A stretch of 44,868 nucleotides of DNA, taken from Chloroflexi bacterium UBA6077. GTDB lineage: Bacteria; Chloroflexota; UBA6077. This document shows, one piece after another, positions 15,003-20,938 of this stretch. The position numbers were made by a program, and so were the translations under genes. Position 1 is the stretch's first letter, and every line of letters begins with the position of its first letter. The stretch spans positions 23,642 to 68,509 of the forward strand of contig DIXP01000054.1 in NCBI GenBank assembly GCA_002436065.1, written 5' to 3'. Under the pieces are notes generated by a model that had not been told where the DNA came from, ran no database searches, and saw only the letters and a program-made list of their open reading frames with translations.

Positions 15003-15653
15003 ATGCAAATGTATTTTGAGTTATTGACTGTACTTCTTTTTGGTTTGATATGGATCGGTATCGTTACGTTTCTTCGGTTGAAGAAAGAGCAACATCTCGT
15101 GTATTTGATATTCTTCACGATATTTTACGCATACCTTTTTAAGGTTCTAGATTACACGCTATTTCAATTTCAATCTCTACTTCTCCTAAAGCACTTTATG
15201 CCAGACCTTATCCTGCAAGGACAAACGGCTGAGAAAAGCATGAATCTTATTCCGCTTATCACGCTCACTCCAGAGGATCTGAAGACCTCGCTTCTGAACA
15301 TTCTGCTTCTGATTCCTTTCGGCTTCGGGCTGCCGTTCATTACGAATCTTCGCATGAAGAAGATAGTTGTTCTTGGCGCGCTCTTTAGTATCGTTATCGA
15401 GTTTCTGCAACTGATAACGGGATTCATGGCAAGAATCACTTTCCGGATTGCCGACATCAATGATGTGATATTCAATACCGTTGGTGTCGCAATCGGCTAT
15501 ATTCTATTTGTTGGATTCGTGCGTATCTATCGCCACATATCTCACAGTTGGGAGATCTCAGCGAATCCGATCCTGCTATACATTGCTGAGCGACCGCAGA
15601 TAAGACAACCCAGGCAGACAACCCTACTGGGCAAGAAGTTAAAATGTCTCTAG
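15003..15653 (+). CDS. VanZ-family membrane protein
   Basis: A 216-aa protein with four hydrophobic segments (about 5-23, 30-50, 98-118, 150-170) and the VanZ core: 'NILLLIPFGFGLPFI', 'GALFSIVIEFLQLI', and 'RIADINDVIFNTVGVAIGYILF' with the Asp-Asn-Asp motif. VanZ proteins lower teicoplanin sensitivity in some Gram-positives, but most homologues have no known role. The gene is clearly poorer in GC than everything around it and sits between two gene wrecks, so recent acquisition is likely. It is read from ATG 15003 after GTGGGAA. The frame is open back to 14772, over the toxin remnant. Confidence 0.8.
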   Translation: MQMYFELLTVLLFGLIWIGIVTFLRLKKEQHLVYLIFFTIFYAYLFKVLDYTLFQFQSLLLLKHFMPDLILQGQTAEKSMNLIPLITLTPEDLKTSLLNILLLIPFGFGLPFITNLRMKKIVVLGALFSIVIEFLQLITGFMARITFRIADINDVIFNTVGVAIGYILFVGFVRIYRHISHSWEISANPILLYIAERPQIRQPRQTTLLGKKLKCL

Positions 15654-15660
15654 GCTAAAG

Positions 15661-15738
15661 GGAATTGGAGACAAGTTCGACGGGGAATTGGAGCCTGAGG
15701 AGATCAAGGAATTGATCCTGAACCTAACCCGCGACTAG
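15661..15738 (+). pseudogene. Short C-terminal gene fragment
   Basis: In the same frame as the methylase remnant that follows, 25 codons read GIGDKFDGELEPEEIKELIL then NLTRD and TAG (15736-15738). It looks like the genuine end of a protein whose 5' part was lost or displaced when the VanZ gene arrived. I cannot name the family. Confidence 0.35.
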
Positions 15739-16275
15739 CCCCTGGCAACCGCAGTTCGGATCAAGGTCACAAGACCCAAGAACGCATTGTTCCACAACCG
15801 CCCCTTCATCTGGCATATCTGGGACGGACGGAGAGACGGATTCTCGGCGCTCGTCAACTACCACAAGTTAGATCGAGCGAACCTGAACCGGCTAATCTAC
15901 ACCTATCTGGGGGACCGGATCGCTGCCCGCCGCCGGGATCAAGATGCAGGGGTTGCCGGTGCCGATGATCGCCTGGTAAAGGCGCTGGAACTGCAGAAGA
16001 AGCTGGAGTCTATTCGTGACGGCGAATCGCCCTACGACATCTACGTACGCTGGAAACCGCTCCACCAGCAGCCGATGGGGTGGGAACCCGACCTGAACGA
16101 CGGGGTGAGGCTGAACATCCGGCCCTTCGTGACGGCCGGCGTCCTTCGTAGCCGGTTCACCATCAACTGGAACAAGGACCGGGGCACCAACCCTGACGGT
16201 TCCGAGCGGCTGAACGATCTGCACTTCATGCTTGCGCAGAAACGAGCTGCTCGGGCGGCCGTGCAGTCACAATAG
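15739..16275 (+). pseudogene. C-terminal remnant of a PglX/Eco57I-like adenine DNA methyltransferase
   Basis: About 178 codons of the conserved C-terminus of a very large (usually over 1000 aa) DNA methyltransferase: 'FHNRPFIWHIWDGRRDGFSALVNYHKLD', 'LIYTYLGDRI', 'SPYDIYVRWKPLHQQPMGWEPDLNDGVRLNIRPF' and 'INWNKDRGTNPDGSERLNDLH'. These are the closing motifs of BREX PglX-type and related enzymes. The SAM-binding and catalytic (NPPY) parts are gone. No start codon with a ribosome-binding site exists before 15787 (a TTG). With the BrxL fragment at 18827 it suggests a lost BREX locus on this strand. Confidence 0.65.
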
Positions 16276-16324
16276 CAGTGGTTGACAAGAGCAAGGCAGG
16301 CCGCTGCGAGGAGGCCGAGCTCGT

Positions 16325-16347
16325 GGACTGCGGACACACCGCGGTCC
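16325..16347. other. Hairpin before the unknown defence-island gene
   Basis: GGACTGCGG and CCGCGGTCC (one G-T) flank a 5-nt loop, ending 9 nt before the GGAGGT of the gene at 16367. It could be a residual terminator of the methylase or an operator. Confidence 0.35.
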
Positions 16348-16366
16348 GCATGCTGTGGAGGTATAG

Positions 16367-17233
16367 GTGAGCAACCGACGCTACTACTCGGTTCGCACGG
16401 GTAAGAACCCTGAGGGAGCCAGAATCGACCTGAGCACGTTGCTGAGACTATTCCGGGATACCTATCTAAGGCTAATCGAGGGGAACTACTTCCAGGAGAC
16501 TCTCGGTTATGAGTGTATTGACGCCGGCCATGTTCATGGCACCCTTGGTACTGACATAGAGGCGCAGATGTTTCGCAAACTGCGCAAGCCGGACTTATGG
16601 CCTATACACGAGCAGTGTACCGGATACGCGGAAGACGATCTGTTTGATGTCATTGAGTTCTTGTTTGATAACGTTTCGAAGCCAGTTGATGGCTGGTTTC
16701 ACCAGCATGACGGTTGTGGCTGGCACTACGAAACCTTTGATCAACAGGCCGGAAGAGAGCGGTTCAGGTCAGAAGTAAACGAGTGGCTCGCGGACTACGG
16801 CAGCGGATACGAACTCTCGCCAGATGGGGAAATTCTGGCGGCAGTGGAGCCAAGCCTGGAGGGTCTGCTCCAGGAGGTCTCCAATGGCGACGCCTCGGCC
16901 GGCCTGAACAGCCTCGTCAGGTCTGCCACTTTGAAATTCCGCCGTTACCATTCGTCACCGGATGACCGAAGGGACGCAGTCAGGGATCTGGCGGATGTGC
17001 TCGAAGAGTTGCGCCCGAGGCTGAAGGAAGTCCTGACCGAGAAGGACGAGAGCGATCTGTTCAATCTTGCCAACAACTTCGGTATCCGGCACCGCAACGA
17101 CAGGCAGAAGACGGGCTACGACAGAGAGATATGGTATTCCTGGATGTTCTACTACTATCTTGCAACCATCAACGCCTCGGCTAGACTCATTCAAAGGCAG
17201 GCCGCGGCTGGTCTTGACGAAATACCTTTCTAG
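16367..17233 (+). CDS. Uncharacterised protein, possibly abortive-infection related
   Basis: A 288-aa protein. GTG start with GGAGGT (16357-16362) 4 nt upstream. The N-terminal region (about 18-110) is acidic and aromatic ('LRLFRDTYLRLIEGNYFQETLGYECIDAGHVHGTLGTDIEAQMFRKL'). The C-terminal region (about 195-280) is helical and ends 'NFGIRHRNDRQKTGYDREIWYSWMFYYYLATINASARL', which resembles the C-terminal HEPN-like half of AbiJ-type proteins. A strict R-x4-6-H motif is not visible. It is intact while its neighbours are wrecked. There is no transmembrane segment. Family assignment is tentative. Confidence 0.55.
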   Translation: MSNRRYYSVRTGKNPEGARIDLSTLLRLFRDTYLRLIEGNYFQETLGYECIDAGHVHGTLGTDIEAQMFRKLRKPDLWPIHEQCTGYAEDDLFDVIEFLFDNVSKPVDGWFHQHDGCGWHYETFDQQAGRERFRSEVNEWLADYGSGYELSPDGEILAAVEPSLEGLLQEVSNGDASAGLNSLVRSATLKFRRYHSSPDDRRDAVRDLADVLEELRPRLKEVLTEKDESDLFNLANNFGIRHRNDRQKTGYDREIWYSWMFYYYLATINASARLIQRQAAAGLDEIPF

Positions 17234-17377
17234 CTTCCAGACCAGGGTATTGCCATAATCGTGGACAAGGCGACCGACCGCTGGGAACCCGGCGTTGGAT
17301 ACCCGGACTCGGTCGATGAAGGGGCGAGGGTGCGTTATGGACCCGACTCGGTTTGAGCACAGTCCTGCGGACGGCTG

Positions 17378-18511
17378 GTGAGGGGCAGCCAGGAGGGGAC
17401 GGAGTACTGGGCATTTGTGCCAAACCCGTTGCCTCCCCTACTCCCTATGGACTCCGAGCTGGCTCTGGCCCTCGCCGAGGCGGCCTACGCAATGGGCGAG
17501 CTGGCAGCCCTGGGCCGCGCTCTGTCGAATCCCCATCTGCTCATGGGACCCTTCCTCCGCCGCGAGGCCGTGCTTTCCTCCCAGATCGAGGGCACTCAAA
17601 CGGGAATCCCGCAGCTCTATGCCTACGAAGCCGGACAGATACCTCTTCCTGGGATGGAACCTGCCCCGCCGGAGGCCGACGCCAGGGAGGTGCTCAACTA
17701 CGTCCATGCCCTGGAGCATGGGCTGCGGAGACTGGAGACCCTGCCCGTCAGCCTACGGTTGACTCGCGAGCTACATCAGCGGCTACTGGTGGGGGTTCGG
17801 GGTGAGAAAGCGACTCCAGGGGAATTCCGACGCTGGCAGAACTGCATCGGTTGGCCCGGGTGCAGCCTGGCGGAGGCTGATTACGTTCCGCCTCCGGTTT
17901 CGGAGATGCTCGGTGCGCTGGACGCTCTTGAGCGGTATCTGCACGCCGACGACCTTGAGAACCACCCGCTCGTGAGGCTGGCCCTCACCCACTACCAGTT
18001 CGAGGCGATCCACCCCTTCCTGGATGGCAACGGGAGGATCGGCAGGCTGCTGATCTCCCTGCTTCTCGTGGACTGGAAGCTGCTTCCGCTGCCGCTGCTC
18101 TACCTGAGCGGCTACTTCCAGCGGCACCGGCAGCAGTATACCGATCTATTGCTGGCCGTGAGCGAAAGGGGTGCATGGAGAGAGTGGGTGCTGTTCTTCC
18201 TCCGTGGAGCCGTGGAACAGTCGCGGGACGCAGGCACCAGGGCCAAGCGGCTACAGGATCTGCAGGCCGAGTGGCACCGGCAAGTTGCCCGGGCGCGGGC
18301 CAGCGCCCTGCTGGCCCGACTGGTAGACAGTCTTTTCGCGTCGCCTGTTCTCACCATCCCGCAAGCCAAGCAACTTCTCGGCGTCACCTACGTCAGTGCG
18401 CAGCGCAGTGTGGAGAAGCTGGTTGACGCCGGCATCCTGCAGCAGATGGGTGAGGCGTCCTACGGCAAGAGCTATGCTGCCGGGGAGATCTTGCGGGCGA
18501 TCACGGAGTAG
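17378..18511 (+). CDS. Fic-family adenylyltransferase with 5' frameshift
   Basis: A 377-aa class II Fic protein. The inhibitory helix motif is 'SSQIEG' (67-72). The Fic core 'HPFLDGNGRIGR' is at 212-223 with catalytic H212, followed by a C-terminal winged helix ('TIPQAKQLLGVTYVSAQRSVEKLVDAGIL'). It transfers AMP from ATP to Ser, Thr or Tyr of targets. GTG 17378 has no ribosome-binding site. The natural start appears to be ATG 17337, with GAGGG upstream, reading MDPTRFEHSPA then a stop. Adding one G at 17369-17370 gives MDPTRFEHSPAGRLVRGS, the usual beginning of these proteins. So this is either a frameshifted gene or a sequence error. Confidence 0.8.
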   Translation: MRGSQEGTEYWAFVPNPLPPLLPMDSELALALAEAAYAMGELAALGRALSNPHLLMGPFLRREAVLSSQIEGTQTGIPQLYAYEAGQIPLPGMEPAPPEADAREVLNYVHALEHGLRRLETLPVSLRLTRELHQRLLVGVRGEKATPGEFRRWQNCIGWPGCSLAEADYVPPPVSEMLGALDALERYLHADDLENHPLVRLALTHYQFEAIHPFLDGNGRIGRLLISLLLVDWKLLPLPLLYLSGYFQRHRQQYTDLLLAVSERGAWREWVLFFLRGAVEQSRDAGTRAKRLQDLQAEWHRQVARARASALLARLVDSLFASPVLTIPQAKQLLGVTYVSAQRSVEKLVDAGILQQMGEASYGKSYAAGEILRAITE

Positions 18512-18516
18512 ATGAC

Positions 18517-18577
18517 GGCCCAAATTATACTGTGGCGGCCCAAGGTATAATTGTCGCGACCCAAATTATACCTTGGC
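18517..18577. repeat. Three tandem quasi-palindromic 20-21-bp units
   Basis: Units begin GGCCCAAATTATAC (18517), GGCCCAAGGTATAATT (18537) and GACCCAAATTATACCTTGG (18558). Unit 2 carries the reverse-complement form of the core found in unit 3. Repeats like these occur at the ends of IS21-type elements; here no transposase adjoins them. Confidence 0.6.
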
Positions 18578-18645
18578 ATACCCCCAGGGTGTCCGCGACA
18601 CGGTCCACACATGAAGTTGGCGACCGAGATGCCTTCAGGGAGACT

Positions 18646-18786
18646 AGACCCACGACGACCGTGGCGAAATGGGAGGACGGCCAAACATCTCTCAGGACCG
18701 TGTCTGGCGAGGATCTCGACTTCTGGCTGAAGGAGTACTCGCTGGGTTCGCTGTTCAAGTCCGGAGAGCTGGAGGACATGGGATGA
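18646..18786 (+). pseudogene. C-terminal end of an ATPase from an ATPase/DUF4276 pair
   Basis: About 46 codons ('RPTTTVAKWEDGQTSLRTV', 'LDFWLKEYSLGSLFKSGELEDM') resemble the tail of AAA/ABC-type ATPases that are coupled by a 4-nt ATGA overlap to a DUF4276 (TOPRIM-like) gene. That overlap is preserved at 18783-18786. Everything upstream, including the Walker motifs, is gone. Confidence 0.5.
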
Positions 18787-18827
18787 AGTTCGTCCTCTTC
18801 GTGGAAGGTGAGACAGAGGTGGCCTGA
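18783..18827 (+). pseudogene. N-terminal stub of a DUF4276 gene
   Basis: Fourteen codons, MKFVLFVEGETEVA, carry the first strand and catalytic-type Glu of DUF4276 ('MKFVLFVEG.TE'). The frame then stops at the junction with the BrxL fragment. Confidence 0.5.
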
Positions 18828-18997
18828 TCGTGGTGGGTGGGTTGAACCTGGGGGGCGCCATCGAGCCGGTCCACAACGCCCTCAGCATCGCGGAACTGGC
18901 CATGGAAAAGGGCGCCGCGACCCTCCTGGTTCCGGTCACAGCTCGCAAGCAGATCAACGATCTGTCCGACGGGATGGCCACCAAGCTGTGTGTTTGA
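18827..18997 (+). pseudogene. C-terminal fragment of a BrxL-like Lon protease (BREX)
   Basis: 56 codons: IVVGGLNLGGAIEPVHNALS, 'IAELAMEKGAATLLVPVTARKQINDL', 'SDGMATKL'. This is the Lon-type proteolytic-domain end I recall from BREX protein BrxL, where 'FYSDARDALLKAL' would follow. Here that tail is cut off by the IS21-like end. It is fused upstream directly to the DUF4276 stub, so a deletion removed the main body of both genes. Confidence 0.6.
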
Positions 18998-19626
18998 CAA
19001 GGGAAAACGGGTCCACCTGAGGCAGATTCGATCATCGAATTGGGGTCCACCCGACCTCACGACTGGTCCCGCGAGTCCTCCTTGATGGTCTGGAGTTGTG
19101 GTCTACGAGTTGGGCGCTGGTCGGGCTGGACCGGCGGCGGTTGCGGCACCGTGGTCCTCTTCGTCTGTCGCTGGAGGCTTTGTCGAAGTCTAAAGCTCTC
19201 GGAGCGGAACTCCAGGATCTGGCAGTGGTGGGTGAGCCGGTCGAGCAAGGCGGCCGTGAGCCGCTCGTTGCCAAAGACCGTCGTCCAGTCCGCAAACGGG
19301 AGGTTGGTGGTTACGACCACACTGCGCCGTTCGAAAGCCTCGGAGAAGAACTCGAAGAGCAACTCGGCGCCGGTGCCGGTGAAGGGCACGAAGCCCAGCT
19401 CGTCCACGATCACCAGATCCAGCTTCGTGAAACCGGAGAGCACCTGCATCACTCGATGCTCGGCGTGAGCCTCAAGGAGCCGGTTGGCCAACTCCGTGGC
19501 TCCAACGAACCGCACCCGTCTCCCCTGCTGGCAGGCGGATACCCCAAGGGCCGTCGCCAGATGGGTCTTCCCGGTGCCCGATCCCCCGACCATGAGGACC
19601 GACTCCTTTTCGGCGGTGTGGCCTAC
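18998..19626 (-). mobile_element. IS21-family remnant
   Basis: Contains the terminal-type repeats GGGTCCACCTGA (19009-19020) and GGGTCCACCCGA (19043-19054), a 15-bp palindrome ATTCGATCATCGAAT (19026-19040), and most of an istB gene. The transposase istA and the other end are missing. Its two borders interrupt a BrxL fragment on one side and an AbiEii toxin on the other. Confidence 0.65.
19057..19593 (-). pseudogene. istB: IstB-like ATP-binding protein, N-terminally truncated
   Basis: The IS21 helper ATPase stimulates strand transfer by IstA. Present are the Walker A 'GGSGTGKTHLATALG', the 'LDLVIVDELGFVPF' Walker B, 'VVVTTNLPFADWTTVFGNERLTAALLDRLTHHCQILE' and a normal C-terminal tail. The ~90 residues before the P-loop are absent: upstream of 'HTAEKESVLMVGG' the frame meets a TAG at 19629-19627. 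ATG 19593 is only an internal Met. With no IstA it cannot drive transposition. Confidence 0.8.
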
Positions 19627-19698
19627 CTATCGAGTCTCTTCAGTGCCGTTTCGCTCTGTGAGATCGACAAGAGCCGCGTAGCCGAAGGGCCGGTTCAC
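19627..19698 (-). pseudogene. N-terminal stub of the second AbiEii-type toxin
   Basis: GTG at 19698 overlaps the TGA of the AbiEi gene by 2 nt, the expected coupling. The product would be 23 aa, MNRPFGYAALVDLTERNGTE then ETR and TAG. The reading stops where the IS21 remnant begins. Its toxin identity is inferred from position only. Confidence 0.5.
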
Positions 19699-20546
19699 GA
19701 CACCTCCTCCAGCTCGAAGAGGTACTGGGGTACGTTCAACCACAGATGCCACTTGTCGTCGAAGCGCGCTCCCGCGCGAGGGTTGGCCTCTGACATGTAG
19801 ACCGGTCGCCCCCGTCGCCGGACCAACGGCAGCAAGGTGTCGGCTTCTCGGACTCCGAAGCGGTCCAGCAGATGTCCGATGCGAGCGATCAGAGCCGAAC
19901 TGGGGTATCGCCCGGCATGACTGATCAGTCTGTCAGCGGAAAGGGTGCCTTCATCGAGGCCACGGCGAAGCGCCTTCACCACCTCCTGAATGCCGCCTGC
20001 GCGTAGCTCCTCTTCCATGCTGTCCAGGATAGCTTTCTCGGGCTCCGCGATGAGCACTTCGGCGGTGGAGGACCCATTGAGCACCGGGAATTCCTCAGCG
20101 CGAAAGCCGTAGAACCTGTTGGCGGCCACGGAAGCGAACCGGTAGTCCCAGCCCTGAAAGGACAGTGGGGGCCTCCGCGATTCCTTGAGGGCGACATAGA
20201 CGACACGAGGAATCTGCTCGGTGAGTTGGTGGTATGAAAGGGCCGACCAATAGGATATGTAGTAGTCGGATGGTGAGAGGGTGGCCGCGATCACCAGGGG
20301 ATTCTCATGCCAGCCGCTCCTTGCCGCCCTTGGGACCACCAGATACTTGCCTCGCTCGATCGGGACAACCCAGCCCTTCTGCTTCAGGCCGTGGAGGAGA
20401 TCGCGGAGCTCCTGATCGCCAAAGGAGGATAGGAGATCGCGGTGTTTGGCGAGTGACAGCACCGCGATGCCGAGCTGTTCGATCTCGGTGAGGAGCCTGC
20501 CCTCCTGCTGCCCGGTGGAGTACTTGCGCGCAACCAAACCGTTCAT
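19695..20546 (-). CDS. AbiEi-family antitoxin / transcriptional regulator
   Basis: A 283-aa protein with an N-terminal winged helix ('LGIAVLSLAKHRDLLSSFGDQELRDLLHGLKQKGWVVPIERGKYLVVP', about 27-75). The AbiEi C-terminal domain follows ('ATLSPSDYYISYWSALSYHQLTEQIPRVVYVALKESRR', 'IAEPEKAILDSM'). It neutralises a nucleotidyltransferase toxin in type IV systems and represses its own operon. The toxin is reduced to a 23-aa stub downstream. The start has only a weak GAGG 7 nt upstream, but a strong promoter and a dyad lie directly before it. It is a different subfamily from the AbiEi at 13656. Confidence 0.85.
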   Translation of the reverse strand: MNGLVARKYSTGQQEGRLLTEIEQLGIAVLSLAKHRDLLSSFGDQELRDLLHGLKQKGWVVPIERGKYLVVPRAARSGWHENPLVIAATLSPSDYYISYWSALSYHQLTEQIPRVVYVALKESRRPPLSFQGWDYRFASVAANRFYGFRAEEFPVLNGSSTAEVLIAEPEKAILDSMEEELRAGGIQEVVKALRRGLDEGTLSADRLISHAGRYPSSALIARIGHLLDRFGVREADTLLPLVRRRGRPVYMSEANPRAGARFDDKWHLWLNVPQYLFELEEVS

Positions 20547-20592
20547 ATAATTGCCTCAGTGGCTATTATAGCGACGAAATGGTGCGCGTCAA
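20546..20592 (-). promoter_or_regulatory. Promoter and operator of the second AbiEi gene
   Basis: Minus strand TTGACG (20592-20587), 16 nt, TATAAT (20570-20565). The dyad TATAATTGCC-TCAGT-GGCTATTATA (20546-20570, 9 of 10 matched) spans from the -10 to the start codon, suiting autorepression. Confidence 0.6.
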
Positions 20593-20605
20593 TAGGACTG
20601 GCCGA

Positions 20606-20902
20606 TCAGACAGCCTCCCCCTCTTTCGGCTTGCCTGTCACGGCCCCGAGCTTCTGAAAATCCTCCAGGGCAGCCCGGAAGGCGGCCTGCTTGACGTAGG
20701 TCTGGTAGGGCATTCCGAACAGGTCGGCGGCCCTCCGGACGACATCCAGTTGCCCTCGCGGCCAACGCATGGTGACCTTGGCCTCCGCGGGGACCTGGGC
20801 TTTCGCCGCCGGCCCCTCGATGGGGACCGAGCCTTCGGAAGCGCCCCAACGGCCTGCCGAGCGCATCTCCTCTATGCCTAGGCTTTGCTCGACTATGGAG
20901 GT
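20606..20902 (-). pseudogene. 5'-truncated duplicate of the antitoxin at 12893
   Basis: The C-terminal ~86 residues (MRSAGRWGASEGSVPIEGPA onward to KEGEAV) are nearly identical to the antitoxin at 12893-13258. In-frame similarity runs further upstream as SIVEQSLGIEEM against AMIEQAERDIEEM and then fades. No toxin and no matching promoter are present. ATG 20866 could still start a short protein keeping the DNA-binding strand and helices, but there is no ribosome-binding site. Confidence 0.6.
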
Positions 20903-20938
20903 TCCTGGTGGCCATGCCGGAGTATCCGCGGCGCCGTG

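Noticed and set aside
18517..18577. Possible mini-CRISPR array
   Set aside because: Only three adjoining quasi-palindromic units, no unique spacers between them, no cas genes in the window.
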